Below, piece after piece: positions 32,091 through 44,224 of a DNA stretch of 64,000 nucleotides (within the stretch, counting starts at the first letter, position 1; every line of letters begins with the position of its first letter). Below the pieces are notes generated by a model, which worked only from the letters and a program-made list of their open reading frames with translations, was not told the DNA's origin and did not search any database. The position numbers were made by a program, and so were the translations under genes. This DNA is from Batillaria attramentaria (taxonomy: Eukaryota > Mollusca > Gastropoda > Batillariidae): the NCBI GenBank assembly GCA_018292915.2, contig JACVVK020000092.1, positions 792,501-856,500 on the forward strand, read 5' to 3'.

Positions 32091-33182
32091 ACTTCTGAAA
32101 CAGTGTAAGTTTTCTGTAATGTTTCTATTACGTAACTGTTTTACATTTCCGCGAGGAGTAAAGAAAGAAACTGAACTGAACTGTTCTGAATTAAATCTTC
32201 TCTCGAACTGAAACTTCTGAAACAGTGTAAGTTTTCTGTAATGTTTCTATTACGTAGCTGTTTTACATTTCCGCGAGGAGTAAAGAAAGAAACTGAACTG
32301 AACTGTTCTGAATTAAATCTTCTCTCGAACTGAAACTTCTGAAACAGTGTAAGTTTTCTGTAATGTTTCTATTACGTAACTGTTTTACATTTCCGCGAGG
32401 AGTAAAGAAAGAAACTGAACTGAACTGTTCTGAATTAAATCTTCTCTCGAACTGAAACTTCTGAAACAGTGTAAGTTTTCTGTAATGTTTCTATTACGTA
32501 ACTGTTTTACATTTCCGCGAGGAGTAAAGAAAGAAACTGAACTGAACTGTTCTGAATTAAATCTTCTCTCGAACTGAAACTTCTGAAACAGTGTAAGTTT
32601 TCTGTAATGTTTCTATTACGTAACTGTTTTACATTTCCGCGAGGAGTAAAGAAAGAAACTGAACTGAACTGTTCTGAATTAAATCTTCTCTCGAACTGAA
32701 ACTTCCTGAAACAGTGTAAGTTTTCTGTAATGTTTCTATTACGTAACTGTTTTACATTTCCGCGAGGAGTAAAGAAAGAAACTGAACTGAACTGTTCTGA
32801 ATTAAATCTTCTCTCGAACTGAAACTTCTGAAACAGTGTAAGTTTTCTGTAATGTTTCTATTACGTAACTGTTTTACATTTCCGCGAGGAGTAAAGAAAG
32901 AAACTGAACTGAACTGTTCTGAATTAAATCTTCTCTCGAACTGAAACTTCTGAAACAGTGTAAGTTTTCTGTAATGTTTCTATTACGTAACTGTTTTACA
33001 TTTCCGCGAGGAGTAAAGAAAGAAACTGAACTGAACTGTTCTGAATTAAATCTTCTCTCGAACTGAAACTTCTGAAACAGTGTAAGTTTTCTGTAATGTT
33101 TCTATTACGTAACTGTTTTACATTTCCGCGAGGAGTAAAGAAAGAAACTGAACTGAACTGTTCTGAATTAAATCTTCTCTTA
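32091..33182. repeat. Satellite/minisatellite array, 9 x 122 bp, almost identical
   Basis: Units begin (ACTTCTGAAA) at 32091, 32213, 32335, 32457, 32579, 32701, 32824, 32946 and 33068. Only two differences were noticed: an inserted C in unit 6 and A to G in ACGTAGCTG in unit 2. 122 is not a multiple of 3, so no repeat protein is encoded. The unit holds CAGTGTAAGTTTTCTGTAAT and CCGCGAGGAGTAAAGAAAG. Confidence 0.95.
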
Positions 33183-33273
33183 ATTTCAGTTCAGGTCAAT
33201 GTTGCTGTTTACTTTGTTGATGATGTTTCTGCTGCTCAGTAAATATCAGGTATCGGTATTTATCCTATCTAAG

Positions 33274-33451
33274 GGGGAGCCGGGATAGCCGAATGGTAGA
33301 ACGTTGGACTTTAAATGCTCGGGTCGTGAGTTCGAATCCCGCCGGCTGGGGCCAAATATTTGTGCTGGCCTTTTTCTCGCTGTCCCGTCTTTGATAATAA
33401 CCCTTATGTGGTGGAAAAGGACGTTAAACTCCCAAACACCCACCCACCCCC
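33274..33451 (+). mobile_element. SINE-B, full length, 13-bp target-site duplication
   Basis: TATCCTATCTAAG is at 33261-33273 and 33452-33464. Head GGGATAGCCGAATGGTAGAA; end CACCCACCC. Confidence 0.9.
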
Positions 33452-33849
33452 TATCCTATCTAAGAAAACTTGAAGCGTTTTCACCAGCATCTCGGGCACA
33501 GCAACTAACAGTCTCTCCTCTCATACCCACACGACTTGTCTTACACGACCCTTACCGACTGCACTGGGGGTCGGCACAGATGCACACACCCCTTGTGCTG
33601 CGTGTGTTGGGGTTCAATCTCGCTCTGTTTTCTTTCCATCTGAACGCTTTAATAGACGCGAAATGAGAGCCTCTAGAATAAATAACATCTACACAAATCT
33701 TCCTGCTGGGGGGAACGGTTTGGTTAATTCAGTGCTGAATAAAACTTCATCTACGCTGAAACAAGCGCAAAAGCTATGTAGGTGTTGTCAGTGTGAGAGT
33801 GGTTTTATGGGGTATGCAGTGGTGCATTGTTGCTGGTGTATTGGTGTAT

Positions 33850-34082
33850 TCTCTCTCTCTCTCTCTCTCTGGAGCCGGGGTGGCCAAATGGTAGAGCGTT
33901 GGACTCTCAATGCTCGGGTCGTGAGTTCGAATCCCGGCTGGGGCCAACTATTTGTGCTGGCCTTTCTCTCGTTGCCCCGTGTTTGATATCACCCATACGT
34001 GGTGGTAAAGGACGTTAAACACCTAAAAACCCACCCAACTCTCTCTCTCTCTCCTCCTCCTCCTTCTCACACACCCACAGTG

Positions 34083-34113
<31 letters not shown>

Positions 34114-34135
34114 CACACACACACACACACACCAC
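33850..34135 (+). mobile_element. SINE-B inserted in a (CT)n microsatellite, then (CA)n
   Basis: The SINE at about 33871-34039 is complete. (CT)n flanks it at 33850-33870 and 34039-34056, so it split a CT array. (CA)n follows at 34083-34132. Confidence 0.85.
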
Positions 34136-34279
34136 TACTGATGGCAATACTAGCTTGGCATCATGGACCTCAGTGGTCTACATTTTGTCTTTCAAGAATT
34201 TCTCAGTGTTTGTTTCAAAAACTTTCATCCAAGTTCATCCCTCGTATGATTATTTATTTATTTAATTTATTCATACGTT

Positions 34280-34453
34280 TTGTAGATCCCATAAGCGAGG
34301 CAGGCACCTCGAACAAGTCTGCACGTGATTTTGACTCGATATGCGAAGGGAAAAATCCGGCGGCCGACCAAAACCCTGCCGACTGACGAAGGATTCGAAC
34401 CCGGTCGCTCAGCATCCGAAGTAGGATACCATAGCCACCAGACCGAATCCCCT
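34280..34453 (-). mobile_element. SINE-A, 3'-shortened
   Basis: GGGGATTCGGTCTGGTGGCT...CGGGTTCGAATCC head and CACGTGCAGACTTGTTCGAG. Confidence 0.65.
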
Positions 34454-34459
34454 GTCAAT

Positions 34460-36185
34460 GTTTTGAACTAACCACATTTTCGTCCATTATATGTTTTGAA
34501 TTAAAACTTATTCACGCTGATCCGTGCTGTTTCTGATCAGTTATGAAGTTTGCAATCTCTTTTCCAACAAGACAAGACTTAGGCAAATTAGAAAGATAAG
34601 TGGAACCGTCTTCTGGGGGCTTTGCAGACTTCCTGACTGAAATTCCCGGCTAACAACTCTCATTGTTTTCTCTCCTCACAAAAACGCGAGTGTAGAGTCT
34701 CGCGAGGGGCATGCTGAAGAGATGGAAAAGCACCACACACATACCGAGAAGATCAGCCAAAAGTCAGGCGGGATAACTCGTCCAGGACTCGTTACTCTCC
34801 CCTTCCACGAATCTCCCTGAGACAGGCGATTGAGAGGGAGGCGATCTCAGGTTTTGGTTAAGTGGCACCCTTTACTGCACACCTGCCTGGAAAATATAGA
34901 ACCCATGTCAAGAGATTAGCACCCTTACCTATCCTCTTTCCATTATCGACGAGCAATTCTGTTTCAAATCACCGCCTATAGCTAGTTTTTTGGCCAAGAT
35001 GGCGGCGGGCGGAAACAGGGAAACGTAAGCCAGGGTTGTTGAAAAAGTTACTCCGGAACATGTCTGCGAAATAAAACAGTCGCCACGGGCTTTCTGCTAG
35101 GCAAATAAACGCCGCCTCGCTTGCTTGGATAATAGAGACGTTGTGACATTGAGTAAACACGCGAGGTACCTAGGAGATGGGAGGTGAAAAAATAATTTGT
35201 TTCGGATGCACCAATAACCTTTTCTCCTTTCTGTTGCCCTGGAGGCATCTTTGTGTGCTGTGCTGGAGGAGCCCTTTTTAGGGCCTGCTTTGCATGGGAG
35301 GGCGGGTGGATGTTGGAGGCTGCGTGGTCTTTGAAAATGACTCGAGGCTGGAGAGGCTAAAAGTTCAAATCCCATTAGCGATTGATCTTTCTATTCAGCT
35401 TTCTAGTGGAAGACATCTGTGGTATTTTTTGATAACACCAGGCCTTAATGGGCGAGTCATTTAATAATACAAAAGCACACATGACACCCCCGAGTAATAG
35501 TTTGTCTGCGAAAGATGTAAACCTTTGCCCTCTTGCAAACTTCTCTTTAAGTCAGGGACGTAGTCCCCATAGCCCTTCGAAATCTGCCGCTAAGATCAAG
35601 AAATGAAAATACTGACATGATGCTGTTGAAAGTAAATGGCGTTTCTTCTGTTCCTTGATCCGATTTTGAAAAAAAAAATGCACGAATTTCATTTTTCCCC
35701 CTCAGAAACTTCCACAGGAAACAAAGAATGAATATATGATGGTCTTGCTGTCGGTTTCATCAAACTTTTCTCTCCATAAACATTACCCTGTCTGTTGCTT
35801 TTATACTCCTTTATATGCGTTCATTGTTATTTGTAGAAACCTCTTCGTTGCCCCGTCCCTGATTTCACCCGTACAAGCTTGAATGGACGCTTTAACAGCA
35901 ACCATTCAACCAACCTGTTGGAACCAGGATATATCAGTACAATGTCTGACGCACAACAGGGTCAGAATATCGGAACGTTATTATAACTGGAGCGAGCCTC
36001 TCTCTGTATAAGACGTACTTTTGTGAGTGTGGTGTCTGACTGCTACAAAGGTTTAATTTGTAATATTTTCACAATGTAACATTTTGAATCTTCGTGACCA
36101 AATACTGGACAATCGTTTCCTGGCGTCCTCGCTCGTTTTCATCCGAATCATTCTTTTAAAACTTTTAACGACAGTGCAGATGCTC
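34460..36185. other. High-complexity non-coding block, no gene seen
   Basis: Few simple repeats over 1.7 kb; no supported exon. A stretch at 35844-35890 (CGTTGCCCCGTCCCTGATTTCACCC) resembles the SINE-B middle. Confidence 0.35.
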
Positions 36186-36197
36186 AGGATCTGTCTG

Positions 36198-36365
36198 GGG
36201 AGCCGGGGTGGCCGAATGGTAGAGCGTTGGACTTCTAATGCTCGGGTCGTGAGTTCGAATCCCGGCTGGGGCCAAATATTTGTGCTGGCTTTTTTTGCGC
36301 CGTCTTTGATATCACCCTTACGTGGTGGAAAAGGACGTTAAACCTCCAAACACCCAGTCACCCTT
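36198..36365 (+). mobile_element. SINE-B, full length, 12-bp target-site duplication (one mismatch)
   Basis: AGGATCTGTCTG (36186-36197) and AGGATCTATCTG (36366-36377) flank a near-consensus copy. Confidence 0.9.
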
Positions 36366-36379
36366 AGGATCTATCTGCT

Positions 36380-38130
36380 TCTCATTCTTTTAAAAGCATG
36401 ATCTTCATTTTTGCCAACACACTGCCGTGCCGGTTTTGTGCAGCAATCTTGTTTGCGTAACAGGCATTAACAGCTGGTCGATATGAAACCATATCAAACT
36501 CGTGATGCGGACACATCAGGCAAAAATGTAAAAACTGCTCTGAGAAAATGAGAAAATTGCGTCGCGGAATCATTATCGGCTAAAAAGGATATTTCATGGT
36601 AATGTCAGTGAAGAATGCATGATCTTGTTTCTCACAATTATCGGCTCACAAGCTTCCTTTCTCCGGTTCGTTGTTGCGGAAAAAAAATATTTTAAAATCC
36701 ACACATTGATCTATGGCTGCATCTGCATTCTTTATATCTAATCCAAGACCGGCTGGTCTTTTCTGATATGATGGATGGTCTATTCAAATAGAATCTATTG
36801 ATGTACAGTGTACACGGTCAAACCGAAAAAGAAGTAAAAAGAAAATTCACTGAGCTACATTGTGTGCTACTTTCTTTCATCTAAAGAGAAAATAATACAT
36901 CTTTTCCCAGACAAGGTGAATAATGATCTCAAACACATAGAAAACGAGCATTTCAGGAGGATGTTTCAATGTTGAGATGAAGATAAAATGTCTTGAATCT
37001 TGAAGACAAGATCTCCAAAACTGCAAAATGAGCATTGGCGAGGATGCCGTAGTGTGTACCATGCATTTCCTGTGTGCGGGCGATGCGATGCCACAGAGGG
37101 TGGTTCTTTAGTTGTGACGTCTGTATATTCGCTGATTATCTACCTTGGTTTGAAATAAAAAGAATGAGTATTTCATAAAGCTGTTTTTTTTTTTAATGTT
37201 GGAATGGAGAGAAAATGTCTTGAACCTGTTGTTGTTGATGTTCTGTGCTTGTTGATAATTGATGGTTTTACAGTGGGTGCAACTCTGAATCTTCTTAATA
37301 AATATAAGAGTCGCTAAAAATGAAAGTGTAAAGTTCCATCAGATAAAAATGTATGGGTCTGACTACAAAGGTAAAAGCTGACAGATTCAATAGGAAAGAT
37401 CAATGGACGTCCAACAACAAAGGCGAAGCAAGCTGTAAAACTTTTCTCACGCCGCAACCAATCAAATTAAAACCACCGCTGCCACATTTTTATATCTACT
37501 GACTCCACACCACGCTGGGTGGTTGTTGTAGAATATTTCCGTGCAAAAGCCGCATTTATCAAGACATCTAATAATACTCGATCTCCCAGGGCGCTGAAGA
37601 CTAACTTTCCCAACAATATATGCAATGTGTCAGCGCTGACTTAATGCGCGGACTCATCCAGAGACAAAGAGTGCACACGTGAAGTGTATTATTACGCGGG
37701 GCCCGGCAACGCGTTGACACGGGCCGGGATCTGTGGCCGGATCATCGTCCGGTTCTCCCTGCTGATCGCTTGGTTCTTTCTGCTGATCCTCAAAGGGAGA
37801 GCAGTCGTGATGTATCTATGTCTTTCGCTTTCTTCATAAACCCTTTGTTCGGTTGACATGTTCCGTCTTTCTCTGTGCCCAACACGTCCCGAAGATAACA
37901 CTCGCGCGATATGAGAATGAGTAACACACAATGCTATCCCGTATCCCACCTGGACAGCTTTTAGGAGGTTCTGGGTTCAAATCTCCGACCGGAATCCCTC
38001 GATATGCGCTACGTATCGGCTTTGATCAACTTGACAGCTTTCTATTTCGATGTGTGGATTAGTTGTAGACTTCTTTTGTCACGTAGTAAGTTTACTGTGT
38101 CGGAGGTCTTCATTCTCTTCAATAGAGTGT
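36380..38130. other. AT-rich intergenic, no gene seen
   Basis: No coding-like exon. A tRNA-like trace (GGGTTCAAATCTCCGACCGG) lies at 37972-37991. Confidence 0.35.
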
Positions 38131-38134
38131 CTGG

Positions 38135-38310
38135 GGGAGCCGGGATAACCGATAGGGTAATGCATTGGACGATCATTACTAGGATCGTGAGTTCGAATCT
38201 CGGCTTGGGGCCTCAAAGCCTTGTGTTGCCCCCCCCCCCCCCCCCTCGTCTTTGGTATCACAGTTATGTGGTAGAAAAGCACGTGAAACCTGCAGAACGA
38301 ACAACTAATC
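38135..38310 (+). mobile_element. SINE-B, diverged, with C run
   Basis: GGGAGCCGGGATAACCGATA, GTGAGTTCGAATCTCGGC and TTATGTGGTAGAAAAGCACG; the linker is replaced by about 17 C. Confidence 0.75.
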
Positions 38311-38319
38311 TCTAACATA

Positions 38320-39540
38320 TACTTAAAATTGGCTCCCATGGACTGGTGATTAAGTGGCTTAGCAAATTTGCCAGAAATGGGCAAAATGAATCCTAATGTT
38401 TACTTTCATCGATTTTTGTGATATTTACACTTTAACACTACCACACCTCTCCCCTAGCATATGAGACGACTATTATCTTGTGGACACCCAAGAAGTGTGG
38501 AAGAAGTTGAGTGTTACTTATACCTCTGTCGATGAGTATAAGCGCGATATAATTATCCATTATCATTATTATTTGTCTTTTTATGAAGAGGTCAAAGAAC
38601 CTTTGTGTCTGGTTTCTTTCTCCAAACCTCTTTCATCTCTAACAGTTTGAAGTGTGCAGATCCGACGCCTTTTTCAAACACATGTCTGTGCGATGTAAGT
38701 GGACAATGGACTGGGTTGAATTGGATTGGCTGTCTTCACCTATGTTATATGTTATATTGAGAGTTTTAATTAAGATTATTTGTCAAATAAGAGCCACAGT
38801 ATGGGGTAAGAGGTAAAACCATGTACAAACACACCTTCTCTCTTTTCCCCCCTATTTCAATCAACTTTTTCTTTCTCTGTAATTCACCGGTCGCATCTAG
38901 ATTGATATCTTGAAAGATCACGCCACCACCTTACAGTCAGCGAACATACAGATCTCCTTTCTTTCTTTCTTTCAGAGCAATTCCGCCAAGACAGTCATCC
39001 CAGGCAATTTGTTTCGCGTCTCTTCGCCCTTCATATTTCCGTTGTCCATATAAAACGCCCGCCTCGTGTCACCCCCCTCTTGTCTTCGATTGTTTATCCC
39101 TATCAACTGTCACTTTAAGGACGTCAATCGTATAATACACTATGGACGCAAGGCGTGAATGCCATAATACCACGACCGTGCCTGGAGGAGCGACGGCCTA
39201 TCTTAGCTCTCACACCCCTGCCTACCTCCTTCCCGTGGACGTCCCACCCCCTTCTCGTCGACTACGTGTGGAAAGGGCGTCGTAATGAACTGGCCCTGCA
39301 GATAAGGTGCCATCGCCATGAGACGGGGCATTCTCGAAAGGGATTAAGACGCAACAAGGATAAATAGCAGGCACCCGCCGTCCATCCTTGGCTGATGGAT
39401 TAGTTGTGGAGGGTTGTCCGCATAGCTGGGTTGTGAGAGAAGAGGAGGGGGACTCCTACCCGTCGCGCAATGTTCAAGTTACTTTATGTGTCTGCGGCTT
39501 TAAATAGGGAGGAGCAAGTGTGAAGCAGGAGAAAACCGCG
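38320..39540. other. No gene seen; LINE-like 3' tail near 38530-38570
   Basis: GAGTATAAGCGCGATATAAT then ATTATCATTATTATT resembles a LINE/SINE 3' end. CCATATAAAACGCCCG (39047-39062) is TATA-like but leads to no supported ORF. Confidence 0.35.
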
Positions 39541-39557
39541 AATAAAGGAAACAAGAG

Positions 39558-39649
39558 GGTGGTTGGGTGTTTGAAAGTTTGACGTCTGTTTCCACCACGT
39601 ATGGGTGATAGCAAAGACGGGGCAACGAGAGAAAGGTCAGCACACATGG
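39558..39649 (-). mobile_element. SINE-B, strongly 5' truncated, 13-bp target-site duplication
   Basis: AAGGAAACAAGAG is at 39545-39557 and 39650-39662. Only the last 92 bases of the SINE are present (from TGTGCTGACC). Confidence 0.9.
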
Positions 39650-39884
39650 AAGGAAACAAGAGAATACACGGCTATAATAATAACTGGCATGAAGAATACA
39701 TTCAGGTAATGTTAGAGGCAAAAGTAAGGATGTTTTTCTTGTCAAGTAAACCAGTTGTTCCTTGCAATCTTTACAACAAATAGTGGTAAGTCAGAATTTG
39801 AATGACAATTATATTCAGTCTGGTGCTGCTGGACAGTGCGATCCACAGGGAGTACAGCGGTTATGTTCTACCCATGGACGACCC

Positions 39885-39946
39885 CCCCCCCCCAAAAAAA
39901 ACAAAAACAAAAAACAAACAAACAAACAAACAAAACAACAACAACA

Positions 39947-39985
<39 letters not shown>

Positions 39986-40058
39986 CAACAAACAAGCATA
40001 CAAACAATAAAAAAGCAAAAAAACAAACAAACAACAACACCAACAACAAACAACGACT
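39885..40058. repeat. C, A, (CAA)n and (CA)n tract
   Basis: C run, A-rich AAACAAAC repeats, (CA) at 39949-39988 and more CAA units. Confidence 0.85.
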
Positions 40059-40064
40059 CTGAAG

Positions 40065-41940
40065 TGTTTAGAACTTTGAGAGTGCAAAAGTCTGCTTGAG
40101 GCAATGAGCCGAATAAAGTCACGGCTCCGCCTAATGAGCCTGGTCACCAAAGAAACTACTCTCTAACCTTAAAAAAAAAGAAAAGAAAGAAAAGATAAAT
40201 GAAGTAAAACTTGAAAAGATGGCAACGCTTTCTTTTCCGTCTGCAAGAGATGGCTCGTCCAGTTAACTGTGTCCAATGCAGTTACAATTGTGAATATCAG
40301 TCTACATAAAACTGAAAGAGGTGAATCTTTCGTTGGTTGATAGGTTGATTGGTCAGTTACTTGGCTGCATAGTCAGTTGGTTAGTTGGTTAGCGGGTGTG
40401 TTGTGGTGTGTTGTGTTCGAACTCTCTTTCCACCAGTTCCATAGGTCAAAGGAAACAAAGAAAACAACAACTCAAAGAGCTGATTATGACTTTGAGTACA
40501 CACTGACTCTGCAAGTGCATATAGATAACAGTATCGGGTTCTCGTTCACTTAACTTTAACCGCGCTGTACTTATCCGTCCCTGAAAGTTCCTGAGGCGAC
40601 CCACTTCGGCGATCTAGGCAAAGCGTTACAGTGCGATACCAGCCGCTCATGATGGGCATACCTTCGGCATAACTTCTACAACAGCCCTCTGGATTCCTGG
40701 GCAAAGAAGCCAAGCCAGGTCGTCATGACCTGCGATAGTGCTATCGGGATTATGTAGACTGACAGTCTCCCCCACTGAGCTGGTTATGGATTTCTGTCAA
40801 TCACGACTCAAACTGGCGCAGCACTTAGCTTCATAAACAACACGATGGCGAAAAGCTGGGGTATGAGGAAGCGTGAGTAAGGCCGGGGATGAGGGAGGGG
40901 GATGGGGGGGGGGGGTCTTGAATGGGGTGGGAATTGCTGAGTGGGGTTGGCCGGGGGGGGGGGGGAGTTGGTTTGGAGGAAGGGGTGCACAGAAGAGGGT
41001 AGGTTTGGGAACTAATGCCTTTTTAAGATTCCAGTACAATTAATTCAAGTGTAAGGACTGTCTTTTGTTCTAGTTTCGAAGTGTGGGCACACGTTTCCGA
41101 TTCTGATTGTTGTTTTGGGCGGTTTAATGTTTCTGCTGTTGTCACTGTCGTTGTGTCTCTGTCCCTAATATCTTCTTATTTCTGTGCTAATACCATCAAA
41201 CAATTTCAATTAAAAAAGAAATTAAAAAAAAAAAAAAAGATTGTCAAAGTGGTTGACAATGTACAGAGTAAAATCAGTTCGAGTTGCTGGTAATTGTTTG
41301 AGATCCGATGCTCGCATACAATAAAGCCCTTTTTAAACTGTAGGGTTTGTTTGTTCGTTTATTTGTTTGTTGCTTTGTTGTAGTTGTTGTTTTGGCTGCA
41401 ATAGCAAGTGAAAAGCCTACACTTGTAACTGACTGAAAAGACGGTTAGTGTGCCCACGTACAACACCGCTGTGCCTATACCATCATCATATTGCCAAAAG
41501 TCATCAAGTTGTTCAGGGCCCACATGCCGTCTGGTGCTGAAAACCTTAAGAGAGCAGCAGATGCTCCGGTTCCACAGTCACACGGAGACCTCTTTCCAGA
41601 CCACACCAATACCAGCACCGCTCCGGGCCATTCGAAATCCGCCCAACACCCTCTCCACCAATCGTCTGTTGGGACCAAAGGTCAAGCGGGTCGCACGTGC
41701 AGGTAGATTGGCGGGTTGTCAATTTCTACTTTTGCCGCCGTAAATATTGACATTTCCGACTGTACTTGCCACTTGTTGGGAGAAGATCTTGTTCGAGTGA
41801 TGGCTGATAAAATCTGTTGTTTCTGTGCCCCTATTTACGCGCTCTCGGCAAGTGTGGCGGCGGGGTCTTGAGCCGGAAGGTCAGGGTAAAGGATGATAAC
41901 TCTAGATACATATACCGTGCTCAATCACAGACGGGCGGAT
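40065..41940. other. No confirmed gene; G runs and an unassigned open frame at 41491-41706
   Basis: G runs lie near 40905 and 40955. The 41491-41706 stretch is open in two plus frames and ends CGTGCAG|GTAGATT, but neither frame has a recognisable domain or partner exon. Confidence 0.35.
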
Positions 41941-41944
41941 CTCA

Positions 41945-42064
41945 TTGGATGGGTAGATGGGTTTTGGGGAGTTTAACGTCCTTTTCCACCACGTATGGGT
42001 GATATCAAAGACGGGGCAACGAGAAAAGGCCAGCACAAATATCTGGCCCCAGTCGGGATTCCAA
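41945..42064 (-). mobile_element. SINE-B, 5' truncated
   Basis: Starts in the head at AATCCCGACTGGGGCCAG and ends ACCCATCT-like; no clear duplication seen. Confidence 0.75.
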
Positions 42065-42079
42065 CTAATAGATTTCATA

Positions 42080-43030
42080 GACTTACATGGTTGGCTGGTT
42101 GGTTGATTTGTTTGTTAGTTAAATTAGCCTTTAATGTCTCCGCTTCACAATCAGCATAGATGCCATGCTTTATTCTCACAGACCGGGTTGGTTGGTAGGT
42201 TGGTTGGTTGGTGTGTTGTAAGTCTCCACCTCCAGAGTTGCAAGGAGACGGCCCTGTATAGCTAACAAAGTTGGGGATGTAGGGGAGGGACATCTACACC
42301 ACTGAAACAGTCCAGTTGAATACTGTTCGATCAAGACACACTAGTAGGTCGGCCACGTTGTTTCCTTGACTATGGTGGACAAATCACAGTACGGCAATAC
42401 ACAATTTTTTTTAGAGTACATTAGACCACCACATTAGAGTGGATGGGAGGCGTTCGGGTGATCGGTCATAAATTTGCTTGTTCTGTAACTGTGTTTTGAA
42501 GCCTTAGGTATTTTGGTCTTCTTCTAACACGCTGGAAGACCATTTCCTTTTGACACATATTATTCAATATTTACCGGTCAATGCTCATGAATACCAGATG
42601 TCATTCACCCCACATTTACCACGAGATTTATCACAAGAGAATCTATAACTCACGACTTATATCGTAATTCGCACTTTGGTGGCCGCAACTTTGGGACCAA
42701 ACCGACCATCGGAAACGCACAAACGTCTAAATTCACCACACTCAGACTCCCCACTTAACTTCGCCGATTACCGTATAGCGTTTGCGACGTTCTAGAGAGG
42801 AGACGCGATCATTGTTTAAACTAGGCTCCTCTCACGTTTGACAGGCTCTGACTGACACAGGAGATTAACAACGGCTTTGCTTAAGGATTGCGCGGGTGGG
42901 GAGAGTGATAGGGATCCATATACTCAGGGATTAGAGGAGCAACTTAAGGAGAGAGTCGCCACACGCACAACCTATCAGTTTACATGTCACGCTGTATAAC
43001 CCACCTGGGATGTGCCAATGCTGTTCCAGT
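42080..43030. other. No gene seen
   Basis: Contains (GGTT)n-like text at 42090-42110 and 42185-42215; otherwise unremarkable. Confidence 0.35.
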
Positions 43031-43045
43031 CTGAGATATCATCTT

Positions 43046-43085
<40 letters not shown>
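43046..43085. repeat. (TG)n microsatellite
   Basis: About 19 TG units. Confidence 0.95.
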
Positions 43086-43087
<2 letters not shown>

Positions 43088-43411
43088 CAAAACGGGGGTA
43101 CATTTCCTCTGGCATTGCTGAGTCAATAGTATGCAGTGGGTCATATTTGGGTCGGTGTTATACGTCTTCGATTAAGTGGTTAAACGCCAGTAAGGTCCCG
43201 CACTTAAAGTCTTTCAGCTCAGAGAAGAACATGAGACAGATTAACATGCCAACTGTAAACACACCCGGGCAATGCTTTTCTGTATTTGTTTTCGGGCAAT
43301 GTCCGAGTCAGCTATATTTGTTCGAAAATCGACGTCAGTTACGCAGGTTTCTCAGTATCTGAATTTGCCTTCATCCAAATGATTTATGTTCAAACAAAAT
43401 AATTGTGCCCG

Positions 43412-43459
43412 TCTCTCTCTCTCTCTCTCTCTTCTACCGTTGGAAAATAAAGGATTGTC

Positions 43460-43513
<54 letters not shown>
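43412..43513. repeat. (CT)n and (TG)n pair
   Basis: (CT) at 43412-43431. (TG) at 43462-43513 is preceded by CGTTGGAAAATAAAGGATTGTCATTG. A similar CGTTGGAAAAAAGTATAGATTGTCAT...GATTGTCATTG precedes the TG array at 9940. Confidence 0.9.
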
Positions 43514-43514
<1 letters not shown>

Positions 43515-43832
43515 ATTCCGCATAGTGTTTCGCTGCGTGAAGTAGAAATAGCGTAAATGGAGACTGAGAAACATGTGTTACTGATGTACATTTTCAAACA
43601 AATATTTTGGAATTGCCCGTTTGTTTGTTTGTGTGTTTTGAGTGTGTCCTGATTTTTTTATTTTTTTTTATTTTACGGATTGGTCTGCACTATCAATATA
43701 GACAATCCGTCGGTACACACTTTTTCATCAGCACAGGCTGCAATTCAAAGTTGTGTGACCATACGGACCGCTCAGACTGATTTGCGTATGTAAGCTCTAT
43801 TGTTATTTCGTCACACTTTCCCTGTTCCAGCT

Positions 43833-43939
43833 GACTGGGGCCAAATATGTGTGCTGGCCTTTTTCTCGTTGCCTCGTCTTTTCTATCACCCGTACGTGGT
43901 GGAAAAGGGCGTTAAACTCCTAAAACACCCACCTACATA
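43833..43939 (+). mobile_element. SINE-B, 5' truncated, 13-bp target-site duplication
   Basis: CCCTGTTCCAGCT is at 43820-43832 and 43940-43952. The SINE begins at GACTGGGGCCAAATATGTGT. Confidence 0.9.
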
Positions 43940-44073
43940 CCCTGTTCCAGCTTCTTCATGCATGCTTTGATTAACACAACAGAATTCTTACCGTGTAAGG
44001 AATATTTCAAAATGAAACCAACAGAAATTGTGTAATAGATAGTCTTACCCATCCCTTCAGCTGGACTGATAGA

Positions 44074-44208
44074 GGGTAGGTAGGTGGGTGTTTGGGGGTT
44101 TAACGTCCTTTTCCACTAAATACGGGTGATATCAAAGACGGGGCAACGATGAAAAAGCCAGCACAAATATTTGGCCCCAGCCGGGATGCGAACTCATGAC
44201 CCGAGCAT
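44074..44208 (-). mobile_element. SINE-B, 5' truncated, 12-bp target-site duplication
   Basis: TGGACTGATAGA is at 44062-44073 and 44209-44220, perfect. Confidence 0.9.
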
Positions 44209-44224
44209 TGGACTGATAGAAAGC

